A stretch of 48,034 nucleotides of DNA, taken from positions 1 through 48,034 of the forward strand of contig JABLXV010000053.1 in assembly GCA_013177895.1 (NCBI GenBank), read 5' to 3'. A program made the translations under genes and the position numbers. This stretch comes from Brevinematales bacterium (GTDB lineage: Bacteria; Spirochaetota; Brevinematia; Brevinematales; GWF1-51-8). The notes beneath the pieces are model-generated. The model was not told where the DNA came from, did no database searches, and was given only the letters and a program-made list of their open reading frames with translations. Of this stretch, positions 1-8,450 are shown in pieces; position 1 is the first letter of the stretch, and the number at the start of each line of letters is the position of its first letter.

Positions 1-30
1 ACCATCCTTCGACAAGCTCAGGATGACCAA
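1..30. repeat. Half copy of a dispersed palindromic repeat
   Basis: The first 30 bases carry CTTCGACAAGCTCAGG followed by ATGACC. This is one arm, slightly diverged, of the inverted repeat seen complete at 17226-17300. Its partner arm is not visible and may lie outside the window. Similar short palindromes occur in intergenic DNA of many environmental bacteria. Confidence 0.6.
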
Positions 31-110
31 TCTATTTACTAATAAACGTTAAGCCAATTTATCCCATCGTCACACCGAGCACCGTCGAGATGCGTTCAGC
101 CGAAACCCCC

Positions 111-180
111 GTCATTACGAGGAACGAGGTGACAAAGTAATCTTCTTCTATCGACTGCTTCGCCTGCGTCTCGCAGTGAC
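111..180. repeat. Imperfect inverted repeat, 'GTCATTACGAG' family
   Basis: GTCATTACGAG (111-121) and CTCGCAGTGAC (170-180) face each other as an inverted pair with 9 of 11 bases matching. Between them are ACGAGGTGACAAAGTAATC and GACTGCTTCGCC. The same words (ATTGCTTCG, CTCGCAATGAC) recur at 21863-21916, so this is a dispersed non-coding repeat family. The rest of 1-198 shows no gene. In particular there is no ferredoxin-type (NuoI-like) reading frame downstream of the oxidoreductase operon. Confidence 0.6.
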
Positions 181-198
181 ATGCAATGCGCGCAGGAC

Positions 199-1347
199 CT
201 AGCGGTCGATATCCGGCGGGCAGACCGCGAAACTCGCCATCCAGATCGCCACATCCGAAATATCCATGCCCGGCAGGTGCTTATGACAAAGCGTCAGCCC
301 CGCCGGCAGAGACGGCCCGCGTACCGATACACGGTACGGTTTCAGCCCGCCGTCCGATACGACATAGTACCCGTACTCACCTTTCGACGACTCCACGCGG
401 GCATAGGTATCGCCCGGGGGCACGACGAATTTCAGCGTATTCCCCACTTTAGCGCGGATTTCCTTCGATTTCGGCATCTTTTTGATAATCTGGCGCACCA
501 GCTTGATGGACATTTCATACTCTTTCCGCACCTGCACCGCTCTCGCGAGCGCGTCCCCGCCGTTAGTGACAGGAGTCTCGAAATCGAGGTACGGGTACGC
601 GGCGTATGGGTCGTCCCGTCGCACGTCGGCAAGATACCCTGTCGCGCGGAGATTCGGCCCTACGATGCCGTAATGGATCGCCTCTTCGGCGGTAATATAT
701 CCTATCCCCGTGAGACGCTTATGTACCACAGGGTTCTCGAATACGAGGTTATCCCATTCTTTGAGGTTGTATTCCAGCGTGTCGAGGACTTCCGTCAGCT
801 TGGTGAAAAACCCGTCGGGGATATCCCTGCGGACGCCGCCGGGAACGTTGTAGATATGATAAATACGCGCCCCGGTGAGCCATTCGAACATATCGAGCAC
901 GAAGTCGCGGTCGGTCATCATCCGGTACATCGAACTGTAGAGCCCCATCATCGCGCCGAGCGCGCCCATCCCCATCAGGAGGGAAGTCATCCTGCTCATC
1001 TCGAGCGTCAGGCTCCGGAGGTACTTCGCCTTTTCAGGGATTTCTATCCCGCAGAGGCGTTCCGCCGCCATACAGTATGCCACTTCATTCGGGTCGGGGT
1101 CGACCACACAGATACGCGGTATCAGACTCAGGTTCTGGAACCATCCCTTGGTCTCCATCAGCTTCTCGAACCCGCGATGCAATAGTCCGGCGTTCACCCT
1201 GACTTTGACCACAGTCGCGCCGACCGCCTCGACGACATACCCGAAATTCCCGTGCATACCGGGGTGGTTCGGGCCGAAGAACATCTCGTAAGTAGTGTAT
1301 CGGTCGTTCTGCGCGAGTTTAGTCAGTTCGTAAAATACGGGTTCCAT
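199..1347 (-). CDS. NuoD/NiFe-hydrogenase large-subunit-like protein (MbxL-like)
   Basis: A 382-residue protein of the complex I 49-kDa / group 4 NiFe-hydrogenase large subunit family, and the last gene of the operon. The GPNHPGMHG motif near residue 25 and the PRIC...GIEIPEKAKYLR block are typical of the family. True hydrogenases hold NiFe with two CxxC pairs. Here the first pair reads C80-V-V-D83 and the second C376-P-P-D379, so each keeps its first Cys and has Asp in place of the second. A NiFe centre is therefore unlikely. Keeping one Cys of each pair recalls the archaeal Mbx/Mbs large subunit, which does not make hydrogen, although ordinary complex I NuoD lacks all four. It would sit next to the NuoB-like subunit on the cytoplasmic face. 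The family is certain; the substrate is unknown. Confidence 0.9.
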   Translation of the reverse strand: MEPVFYELTKLAQNDRYTTYEMFFGPNHPGMHGNFGYVVEAVGATVVKVRVNAGLLHRGFEKLMETKGWFQNLSLIPRICVVDPDPNEVAYCMAAERLCGIEIPEKAKYLRSLTLEMSRMTSLLMGMGALGAMMGLYSSMYRMMTDRDFVLDMFEWLTGARIYHIYNVPGGVRRDIPDGFFTKLTEVLDTLEYNLKEWDNLVFENPVVHKRLTGIGYITAEEAIHYGIVGPNLRATGYLADVRRDDPYAAYPYLDFETPVTNGGDALARAVQVRKEYEMSIKLVRQIIKKMPKSKEIRAKVGNTLKFVVPPGDTYARVESSKGEYGYYVVSDGGLKPYRVSVRGPSLPAGLTLCHKHLPGMDISDVAIWMASFAVCPPDIDR

Positions 1348-1349
1348 AG

Positions 1350-1835
1350 CTATACCTCTTTATTACGTCGGGCGCCATACGCAATCCCGGAATACGCCTC
1401 GGTATCGAAATCCTTCCGCAACGGCGGGATATCCTTCCAGTTGTGCAGGAATAGGGACGAAAGGTCGGGATTGCCGATAAAGTCCACCCCGAACATTTCG
1501 TGAATTTCCTGCTCGTACGCCTGCGCCTGCGGCCATACATCCATGACCGTGGGGAGTTTCGGATCGTCGCGGTCGATACCCGCCTTTACGGTCGCCTGAA
1601 CCTGATGCTTGTACGACCAGAGATTGTACGTGACATCGAAACGGTTTTCCTCGAGCCAGTCCACGCAGGTCATGTTCGACATATGCTCGAACCCCAGCGA
1701 CTGCATATAATGGAGCATTCCCGCGATCGTGTCGGGGTTCCCGCAGGTCACCTCTATCTGGTTATGGTAACGGGGCACCGCTTCCGCGTCCGCCCATCCC
1801 CCGGCGATTACCGCCGCCATTTCCCTATTCGTCAT
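1350..1835 (-). CDS. NuoC-like 30-kDa subunit of the Mbx-like complex
   Basis: A 161-residue protein of the complex I 30-kDa (NuoC) / hydrogenase MbhK-EchD family. The block HxxEREIxDMFG that marks the family appears here as YEQEIHEMFGVDFIGNPDL near residues 107-125, followed by PLRKDF. It is a peripheral subunit that helps dock NuoB and NuoD and carries no cofactor ligands. Its ATG overlaps the nuoB-like stop by four bases, and the nuoD-like start follows after two bases, so translation is probably coupled. Confidence 0.88.
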   Translation of the reverse strand: MTNREMAAVIAGGWADAEAVPRYHNQIEVTCGNPDTIAGMLHYMQSLGFEHMSNMTCVDWLEENRFDVTYNLWSYKHQVQATVKAGIDRDDPKLPTVMDVWPQAQAYEQEIHEMFGVDFIGNPDLSSLFLHNWKDIPPLRKDFDTEAYSGIAYGARRNKEV

Positions 1836-2389
1836 TTTTTCCCTCCCAGCACCGGCTTAGTCCGTTCGAGAATCTCGCGCTGGTTCTTTTTATACCATTC
1901 GTTATTCATCTGATACTTTTTATAGCCGACCGCCTCGCCCTTCTTGATACTGTCCATCAGCGACAGCAGTCCGTCGATCACCGCCTGCGGCCGCGGCATA
2001 CACCCGGGGATACTGATATCCACCGGGATATACTTATCGAGCTGGTTGATAGTCGCGTAGCTGTTCCAGTAGATACCCCCGTTCACGGGGCACGACCCGA
2101 ACCCGACGACCCACTTCGGCTCGGGCATCTGCTCGTAGGAATAGACGATTCTTTTTAAGGTTTTTACCGATACATAGCCCGTGACCAATAAAATATCCGC
2201 CTGACGCGGGGTTGCCATCGGGCTGATCCCGAAACGCTCCATATCGAAACGGCTGGTCATCGTCGGGGGAAGCTCCACCGCGCCGCATCCGGTACAGTAG
2301 TACAGCATCCAGAGACTGCGGCTGCGGAAAAAGTTCAGCACCCGTTCGAATTTCCCATCTATGATTTCTTCCCTGCTGATTTTCAGCAT
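1832..2389 (-). CDS. NuoB/hydrogenase small-subunit-like [4Fe-4S] protein
   Basis: A 185-residue small subunit. The start at 2389 fits the family and overlaps the nuoH-like stop (TAATG); the longer upstream frame only reads nuoH out of frame. Four cysteines can ligate the proximal [4Fe-4S] cluster: C32 and C35 in YYCTGCGAVE, C100 in GSCPVNGG and C130 in PGCMPRP. Complex I NuoB has two adjacent Cys at the first site. The CxxC spacing here is the hydrogenase-type arrangement, which supports an Mbh/Mbx-type rather than a Nuo-type origin. It would pass electrons between the missing ferredoxin-like subunit and the modified active-site region of the NuoD-like protein. Confidence 0.9.
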   Translation of the reverse strand: MLKISREEIIDGKFERVLNFFRSRSLWMLYYCTGCGAVELPPTMTSRFDMERFGISPMATPRQADILLVTGYVSVKTLKRIVYSYEQMPEPKWVVGFGSCPVNGGIYWNSYATINQLDKYIPVDISIPGCMPRPQAVIDGLLSLMDSIKKGEAVGYKKYQMNNEWYKKNQREILERTKPVLGGKK

Positions 2390-3285
2390 TATTTCCTCCC
2401 GATGATCATGTTGATCACGAGCTGGACGAGCGCGAGCGAACCGGCGGAAATCCACAGGAACTTGGTCGCCTGCTCCACACGGTAACGCGCCCAAAGCTCG
2501 CTGAGCGACGACATGACGATATATACTGCGGCCTGTTTCGCGATAAACTCGAGGAAATTCGACCCGCCGCCGAGGAACAACAGTACGAACAGTCCTGTCT
2601 CGACAAATATCGCGGTAGCGTGCTGGAGGAACGCGAGGCCGAGAAATTTCCCGGACAGTTCGACCATCGGCCCGGACGCGATTTCCGACGGGGCGATCAT
2701 CGTATCGAACGGTTTCTTACCGAGCATGCCCATCAGCGCGATCAGCGCCGCAACGAACCCGAACGGCATCGTCGCCATGTGCCAGTTCGCGAACCCGCCC
2801 GCCTGCGCCGCCTGGAGCGACACGAGGCTGGTGCTGGAATAGGCCGCGATAAACGACAGCACGATGGTCGCGAACGGTACCTCGTAACCGATCATCAGGG
2901 TCAGCGCCCGTCCGATACCGATAGCGGTAAGTGGGTTTCCCGACGCGGATACGCCCATCGCCATACCGAGGTAACCTATCGGCATGAGGTAAAGGATCAC
3001 GATGATCGGGCCTTGCGACGGGAACGGCAGAAATCCCGCGATCGGGATAAACATCGCCGCCCCGAGAAGCCCCGAAAGCCCCATCATCGAACCGAGGTCC
3101 ATGATGAAGTTATGCGAGATACTTTTCCGCGAGAAACACTTGACGACGTCGATATAACACTGCCATACCGGGGGCCCGTAACGCCTGTGCAGGCGAGCCG
3201 CGACCTTCCGCCCGATACCCATGTATAATAACCCGGCCGCCATCGCAAAGAACGAGTAGCCGATTACGTTCAATACCTCCATCAT
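2389..3285 (-). CDS. NuoH-like membrane subunit (MbhM/MbxM type)
   Basis: A roughly 298-residue polytopic membrane protein of the NuoH / HycD family, which joins the peripheral redox arm to the ion-pumping arm. The segment RRYGPPVWQCYIDVVKCF near residues 30-50 is the conserved cytoplasmic loop that contacts the redox module. The start at 3285 is chosen because GGGAGG lies five bases upstream and the ATG overlaps the stop of the NuoL-like gene; a longer frame to 3363 reads into that gene. Several hydrophobic helices follow. It is shorter than bacterial complex I NuoH, as expected for hydrogenase-type complexes. Confidence 0.88.
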   Translation of the reverse strand: MMEVLNVIGYSFFAMAAGLLYMGIGRKVAARLHRRYGPPVWQCYIDVVKCFSRKSISHNFIMDLGSMMGLSGLLGAAMFIPIAGFLPFPSQGPIIVILYLMPIGYLGMAMGVSASGNPLTAIGIGRALTLMIGYEVPFATIVLSFIAAYSSTSLVSLQAAQAGGFANWHMATMPFGFVAALIALMGMLGKKPFDTMIAPSEIASGPMVELSGKFLGLAFLQHATAIFVETGLFVLLFLGGGSNFLEFIAKQAAVYIVMSSLSELWARYRVEQATKFLWISAGSLALVQLVINMIIGRK

Positions 3286-5177
3286 AACAGCCTCCCGAGC
3301 ACCAATGCGAGTACCGCGAGAACACCGAGCAGGATAATCCCAACCTGCGGGCTGTTGAACCATTTCTGTACCGCGTTACTGAGGCGTTTTGCCTCATGCG
3401 CGATACGCGTGAACAGTTTATCCATCGAGAACCCGTTCAGGAACGGTTCGAAGAACTTCTCTATCGGTTCGTAAAAGTTATACGCATAATGCAGTTTATC
3501 CTCGTTGACGCCCCAGTCTGACGGGGTTTCGCCGGACGTGTAGGTGTCCATCATACCGACATACCGCCGCTTCTTCCCGATCAGGAACAGGACGAACACC
3601 AGCGCGAACGCGCCGATGAACGCCAATCCTACCGAGGTGATATTCAGCGAACTCGTGACTCCGGTTATATTGGATAAATCCAGAGCGAGCGGCTTCATCC
3701 CGAGCTCCGCGAGAGTGTTATTGACAGGGATAAGCACCAGTCCGGGGAATAGCCCCACCGCGAAAACGCCGAGCATCAGGATACCCTGCGCGGCCGCCTG
3801 CAGGAACGGGGCTTCCTTCACGTCCTTGAAGCGCGGCGAGAGCTGCCCGAGGTAGATCGAGTGCAGGCCGCGGTAAAGATAGAGGAATGCCGCGGTCGAC
3901 GCGAAGAACCCGACTATCGCGGGAAGGAGCCACTGCTTCTCGAACATCGCCTGAAACACCATCCATTTCGACGCGAACCCGCTCATCGGGGGGATGCCCG
4001 CGGCGGCGATAATGCCCAGCAGGAACACGAAGAACGACAGCGGCATCTTGTACGCCATACCGCCCAATTTATGCATATCCCGCTCTCCGGTGCGGTACTT
4101 GACCGAACCCATCGAGAGGAAGATACTGCTCTTGAATACCATGTGATTGAACGTATGGAAGACGGCGGCGGCGATACCGAGCGCCGTATTGACCGATAAC
4201 GCGGTCAGTATAAACCCGATGTTCGATACGGTGGAATGCGCCATCAGCCGCTTCATATCGTTCTCGCGGATGGCATGGAGAGTCCCCCACAGCGCGGTGA
4301 ACATCCCGATGCACCCCAGAACGAACAGGAACACAGGCGAGTCGAATACCATCGGCCCGTTATACCCCGCGAAGAGCGGCAGGAGAAAGACAATCATACC
4401 GAATACGCCGTATTTTATCATAATACCCGAGAGGAACGCCGAGAAATCGTCCGGCGCCTCCGCGTGGGCTTTCGACGGCCACATGAAGAACGGGAATACC
4501 GCCGATTTGGTAAAAAATGTCAGAACGAGCAATATTGCGGCGACAGTTACTAGCCCCGGATTGGCCGCCCATTGCCCGGTATAGAACGCGATGGTATTTT
4601 TCACCGCGAACGAGCCGGTATTCGCCACCCCGATAAACACGAACGCCAATAGCGCGGCGGTGCCGACAAGGGATTGCGCGAAGTAGTACATACCCGCCTT
4701 CCCGGAACGCTCGCGCCCGTGCGAGATAATGAAGAACGACGTCCATCCCATCAATTCCCACGCCAGGAGGAAGGTCACCCAGTCCCCGGAGAAAAATATC
4801 CCCGCGTTCGCCCCCATCAGCATCGTCCATAACGGAGCGATACCGGTGGCATGGGCTTTATCGTTGTAGGACAGCGAAAACAGCGATATCACGACGGTCA
4901 CTATCGCGGTAATCAGGAAGAAAAGCATCCCTAGTCCGCCGTTCCGTACCGTCAGTTCGAGTTGGTTCAGGTTCATCACGGTTATCGGCAGGGAGATCGT
5001 CTCGGAGTGCGCCGGCGCGCCGAACATCGTAATCGCGAAGAACGCCTGCGCGGCGACCGTGAGCGCGAATAGTATCCATTGGACTTTTTTCGCCCATCCG
5101 AAAAATAAAAGCGATATAATGCCTACCCCGACGGGCACGGCGATATTTAAAAAGAGGATGTAATCCGACCAGATCAT
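3282..5177 (-). CDS. NuoL/MrpA-type antiporter-like subunit
   Basis: A 631-residue antiporter-like ion-translocating membrane protein. The main conserved charges are visible: E141 in LLAWELMGW (TM5 Glu), K224 in FFTKSAVFPF (TM7 Lys) and K255 in GIMIKYGVFG, with the HAEAPDDFSAFLSG motif between. About fourteen hydrophobic segments are present, ending in one last helix after a polar stretch (about 545-605). This is the second of two antiporter-like subunits in the operon, as in mbx/mbs operons, which have two in a row. It shares four bases with the mrpD-like gene upstream and overlaps nuoH downstream. Confidence 0.88.
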   Translation of the reverse strand: MIWSDYILFLNIAVPVGVGIISLLFFGWAKKVQWILFALTVAAQAFFAITMFGAPAHSETISLPITVMNLNQLELTVRNGGLGMLFFLITAIVTVVISLFSLSYNDKAHATGIAPLWTMLMGANAGIFFSGDWVTFLLAWELMGWTSFFIISHGRERSGKAGMYYFAQSLVGTAALLAFVFIGVANTGSFAVKNTIAFYTGQWAANPGLVTVAAILLVLTFFTKSAVFPFFMWPSKAHAEAPDDFSAFLSGIMIKYGVFGMIVFLLPLFAGYNGPMVFDSPVFLFVLGCIGMFTALWGTLHAIRENDMKRLMAHSTVSNIGFILTALSVNTALGIAAAVFHTFNHMVFKSSIFLSMGSVKYRTGERDMHKLGGMAYKMPLSFFVFLLGIIAAAGIPPMSGFASKWMVFQAMFEKQWLLPAIVGFFASTAAFLYLYRGLHSIYLGQLSPRFKDVKEAPFLQAAAQGILMLGVFAVGLFPGLVLIPVNNTLAELGMKPLALDLSNITGVTSSLNITSVGLAFIGAFALVFVLFLIGKKRRYVGMMDTYTSGETPSDWGVNEDKLHYAYNFYEPIEKFFEPFLNGFSMDKLFTRIAHEAKRLSNAVQKWFNSPQVGIILLGVLAVLALVLGRLL

Positions 5178-6706
5178 AGACCGCCTCCCGGTACTGCCGG
5201 TATCAGGTTCGGCAGGATATGCGCGATATATTGCGTCCGATCGACCAGATCGGCGGCGATTTTTTCGAACGACCAGACGATACTCTGGGGATATACCCCG
5301 AGGATCACGACGATCAGCGCGAGGACGAGTACCGGTAACGCGGTAACAAACGCGCCCTTAGCGTCGAATTTCTGAATGTCAACTCCGTCGGGCTTCACGA
5401 AGAACGAATGTCCCACCCGTAGCAGGTAAATTCCCTCGAAGATAGCGCCGAGCAGTACCGCCCCGAACGCGATTTTACCGAATATGTCGCCGGTCAGCAG
5501 GGTCTGGAAGAGCTCGAGCTTGCCCCAGAACCCGAAGAACATCGGCACTCCCATAATCGACAGCGACAGCGCGATAAACGCCCCCGCGAGGAACGGGAAC
5601 CTTCGCCCGATACCCTTCATATCCTTCCAGTTACCTTTATCCGACGACTTCGAGAAGAACCCGGCGATAAAGAGGAGACCCGGTTTCGCGACCGTATGCG
5701 ACACGATCAGGTAAATACCCGCGAGCGCGCCGTTCTGCCCGCCCGACGCGAACGCCATCAGGATCAGCCCGAACTGCGCGACTGTCGAGAAGCCGAGCAT
5801 CTTCTTGAGGTTCTGCTCGTTCAGCGCGGCGATCTCCCCGATCAATACGCTCGCTATCGCTACTATAAATATGATGACGCTGAGTTTCGGGAAAATGCCG
5901 TAGAAAACACTCCCGCCCTGTATGAGGGTGAAGATGATCCGGCCGAATACCCCCACTGCGGCGATTCCGCCGATACCCGCGATCGCGGCAGTCAGCGAGG
6001 ACGGCGTGCCCTCGTAGACCTCCGGCACCCATGTATTGAACGGGAACTGCTCGGTCTCGAAAAAGAGCGCGAATAACAGGCCCAGCCCTACGATAAACCC
6101 GAACGACGGGTTCAGTACGTCGGACGTGCGCGACGCGAGATGCGCGATATTGAGCGTACCGGTCGCGGAGTAAAGAAGCCCTATCGCGGCAAGCATCAGC
6201 ATCGACACCGCGCCCGACATCACGATATATTTGAAGCCGCCGCGCGAACCCATCCGCATACTCCCGGACGAGGCCATACCCACTACGGCGATACTGCCTA
6301 TTTCCATCATCACGAATAGGTTGAACAGGTCGGACGTCATCAGCATCGCTATCGACGAGAAGATGAACAGGTTGAACAGCAGGTGGAAGTAGGTCGTCCG
6401 GGACTTGTTCATATCGTTTATCTCGATTAGCAGCGCGATCAGGTAGATCACCAGTCCCGCGCAGAGGGCTAACGGCCCGAGGTACAGTACGATCCCATAC
6501 GGGGCGGGCCATCCGCCCATCTGGATGACGCTCCCGCCGGTTAAAAGGGTCGGCATGAGCAGGGTAATACCTATCGCCAATCCGATGACGTAAGTAACCA
6601 CATTCAGGAGCTTCCCGAAGCGTTTATGGATAATCGTCCCGAGCGGGAGAAGAAACGCCGCGATCAGCGGCAGTATGAGAAACAGAGTGGGATTTAAACC
6701 TTTCAC
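5174..6706 (-). CDS. MrpD/NuoN-type antiporter-like subunit with altered TM7 lysine
   Basis: A 510-residue polytopic protein of the proton-translocating antiporter-like family. The TM5 glutamate is present (E135 in FVMMEIGSIA). The TM7 site, where NuoL, NuoM, NuoN and MrpD normally have a lysine before the FPF/VPF turn, reads FFETEQFPFNTW, so the Lys position is Glu217. The downstream VPEVYEGTPSSLTAAIAG motif is intact, so the protein is not degraded. This change should affect the proton or sodium path of this subunit. It overlaps its neighbours by four bases on both sides. Confidence 0.87.
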   Translation of the reverse strand: MKGLNPTLFLILPLIAAFLLPLGTIIHKRFGKLLNVVTYVIGLAIGITLLMPTLLTGGSVIQMGGWPAPYGIVLYLGPLALCAGLVIYLIALLIEINDMNKSRTTYFHLLFNLFIFSSIAMLMTSDLFNLFVMMEIGSIAVVGMASSGSMRMGSRGGFKYIVMSGAVSMLMLAAIGLLYSATGTLNIAHLASRTSDVLNPSFGFIVGLGLLFALFFETEQFPFNTWVPEVYEGTPSSLTAAIAGIGGIAAVGVFGRIIFTLIQGGSVFYGIFPKLSVIIFIVAIASVLIGEIAALNEQNLKKMLGFSTVAQFGLILMAFASGGQNGALAGIYLIVSHTVAKPGLLFIAGFFSKSSDKGNWKDMKGIGRRFPFLAGAFIALSLSIMGVPMFFGFWGKLELFQTLLTGDIFGKIAFGAVLLGAIFEGIYLLRVGHSFFVKPDGVDIQKFDAKGAFVTALPVLVLALIVVILGVYPQSIVWSFEKIAADLVDRTQYIAHILPNLIPAVPGGGL

Positions 6707-7083
6707 TCGACCACCTCTTTCTGCTGATGTTCCCGTTCCTCGTTACCGAGGGAATGAACTTCCAGCGATTTATGGGTATGGAAATAATTCAGGCAGATTA
6801 CCAGCCCTACGGCGGTAGTCCCGAACGCGATCACTATAGAAGTCAGCACCAGCGCCTGCGGGAGCGGATCGACCATCGCCGCCGCGCTCGACACAGCCTG
6901 GGTGATAATAGGCGCGGCCGCGTCCTCCTTGTACCCTAACGCGATTAAAAGGATATTCACGCCGGTCTGGAGGATATTTATCGATAGCAGTATCTTGATG
7001 ATATTACTGCGGGTCAGGATGCCGAACACGCCGATTGTCATCACGGCGCCGGCGGTAATCAGGAACACGGTACCCGGATTCAT
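6703..7083 (-). CDS. MrpC/NuoK-like subunit
   Basis: A 126-residue protein with three transmembrane segments, of the NuoK / MnhC / MbhG family. The features are the GxxxILTRSNIIKILLSINILQTGVNILLI core (about residues 19-48) and a DPLPQALVLTSIVIAFG stretch (about 72-88), which is diagnostic for Mrp-type MnhC. The last 20 residues are polar. It lies between the mbhE/F-like and mrpD-like genes, the standard Mrp order, with four-base overlaps on both sides. Confidence 0.88.
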   Translation of the reverse strand: MNPGTVFLITAGAVMTIGVFGILTRSNIIKILLSINILQTGVNILLIALGYKEDAAAPIITQAVSSAAAMVDPLPQALVLTSIVIAFGTTAVGLVICLNYFHTHKSLEVHSLGNEEREHQQKEVVE

Positions 7084-7850
7084 ACGCTTTCCTCCCCGAT
7101 ACTTTCGCTGATAAAGTGAAAGCCTATATTAGAAATCTCGACCGCGACCTTGATACCGATCAGGATATAAAGGATGGTCGCGAAATAGCTGGAAAAGAGG
7201 TTGCCGATATTCCCGGTCGGGAAAAAGTCCTGAAGGAAATAATCGGAGTTGACCATCCCGAGAAGCCCGACGATGAGTATTCCCATCCCCGCGAGGCTTT
7301 CGAGCATCAGGTACATCGACGGACGGAACGCCTTACGGAACACCATCGATACGAGAATCACCCCGCTCGCGATCACCGCGCCTCCGGGGAAACCTCCGCC
7401 CGGCGTCAGGTGGCCGTGCAGGATAATAAACGCGCCGAGGATAAAAACGAGGAGATTGACGACCGGCACCGATGAGGTCATAATCTGGGTCGGCGGGGTC
7501 ACCTTTTTCGCGGTACGTTTGCGTATCAGCAGGCTGACCGCCGCGGACGACGCGAACAGGACGAGCACCTCGCCCAACGTATCGAAGCCCCGGTAATTCA
7601 CGACTATCGAGGTCACGATATTCGCGCTACTCTCCTCAAACCCCGCCTCGCCCCACTTGACTTCGGGCTTGGCCGACGGGTTTACCGACTTGATAATATA
7701 ACGGTACGAGACCCGTTTATTGAGCTCGGAAGAGTTGAGTCCCTTACCGCCGCCGGAGGTATCGGTTAACGCGACTGTTATCAGGTAAACCGCTATCGCG
7801 AGGAATATCAGGGCGGCGACGTTGATCAGCGACTGGTATCTAGTTTTCAT
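7080..7850 (-). CDS. Fused MbhE-MbhF-like (MnhB domain) subunit
   Basis: A 256-residue membrane protein. The N-terminal part (about 1-115) has one helix, a polar stretch ending in GFEESSANIVTSIVVNYRG, then FDTLGEVLVLFASSAAV, the pattern of MbhE / the C-terminal end of MrpA. The C-terminal part (about 120-256) is an MnhB domain with LVFILGAFIILHGHLTPGG and GFPGGAVIASG. In Mrp and Mbh operons these are often separate genes; here they form one frame, as in several Mbx-type operons. It overlaps mrpC downstream by four bases and mbhD upstream by eleven. Confidence 0.85.
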   Translation of the reverse strand: MKTRYQSLINVAALIFLAIAVYLITVALTDTSGGGKGLNSSELNKRVSYRYIIKSVNPSAKPEVKWGEAGFEESSANIVTSIVVNYRGFDTLGEVLVLFASSAAVSLLIRKRTAKKVTPPTQIMTSSVPVVNLLVFILGAFIILHGHLTPGGGFPGGAVIASGVILVSMVFRKAFRPSMYLMLESLAGMGILIVGLLGMVNSDYFLQDFFPTGNIGNLFSSYFATILYILIGIKVAVEISNIGFHFISESIGEESV

Positions 7851-8109
7851 CGCGTTCCCCCTTCCCGGGCTTGTAGCCGTCCTCTTCGAGGCGGCGGAGC
7901 GCGAAAAAGTACAACGCCGTGGAAAGCACCGCGCCTATCGAGGCTTCGGTGATCGCGACGTCGAACGCCTTCATCAGGACGAAAAGGAGCGCGGCTATCA
8001 GGCTCACGACCCCTGTGATGAGCGCGGCGGATTTGAGCGAGCGGACGAACAGTACCGCGATACCGCCCGCGCAGATGACTGCGCCGATTACTATAATAAA
8101 CGCGGTCAT
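7840..8109 (-). CDS. MbhD-like (DUF4040) membrane subunit
   Basis: An 89-residue protein with about three transmembrane helices. It contains the motif KAFDVAITEASIGAVLSTALYFFAL (about residues 47-71), typical of the MbhD / MrpA middle domain (DUF4040). It is a small structural part of the Mrp-type ion-translocation module. It overlaps both neighbours, so its translation is probably coupled. Confidence 0.85.
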   Translation of the reverse strand: MTAFIIVIGAVICAGGIAVLFVRSLKSAALITGVVSLIAALLFVLMKAFDVAITEASIGAVLSTALYFFALRRLEEDGYKPGKGERDEN

Positions 8110-8450
8110 TTCTTTCCCCCCAATTCTTCACTTTTCCCTTCGGAAGGAGTCTTATCCCTGCCGCCGGCGAACGGGATACCCGAATTCTTCGCGGCGCGAG
8201 CGAGAGCATGACTGCCGATCGGGTTGGTCAGTACGACAAACCCCGCGATCACGAGCGCGCGTAGTATCCATGACGGCTCCCAGAAGATCAACCCCACGCA
8301 CACGGACAGGAATCCCATCGTGGTGGCCTTCGTCCCGGCCTGGAGCTTATTGTACACGTCGGGCATACGCACGATACCTAGCGTGCCGACAAAGATAAAA
8401 AACGCGCCGATAAAGAAAAACACGAACGCGATAATTTTCATTACGATCAT
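8106..8450 (-). CDS. MrpG-like subunit
   Basis: A 114-residue membrane protein of the MnhG/PhaG family. It has the FIGAFFIFVGTLGIVRMPD segment followed by VYNKLQAGTKATTMGF, the family signature 'R-x-P-D-x-y-x-R-x-x-A-x-T-K-x-x-T-x-G'. Three transmembrane helices are followed by a polar tail (about 85-114). The ATG lies in the stop of mrpF. Confidence 0.88.
   Translation of the reverse strand: MIVMKIIAFVFFFIGAFFIFVGTLGIVRMPDVYNKLQAGTKATTMGFLSVCVGLIFWEPSWILRALVIAGFVVLTNPIGSHALARAAKNSGIPFAGGRDKTPSEGKSEELGGKK

Noticed and set aside
1-198. Possible ferredoxin-like (NuoI) gene after the NuoD-like gene
   Set aside because: No CxxCxxCxxxC coding pattern or open frame is present; only repeat-like DNA.
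181-1185. Long plus-strand frame opposite the NuoD-like gene
   Set aside because: Arg/His-rich shadow of a gene with clear family motifs on the other strand.
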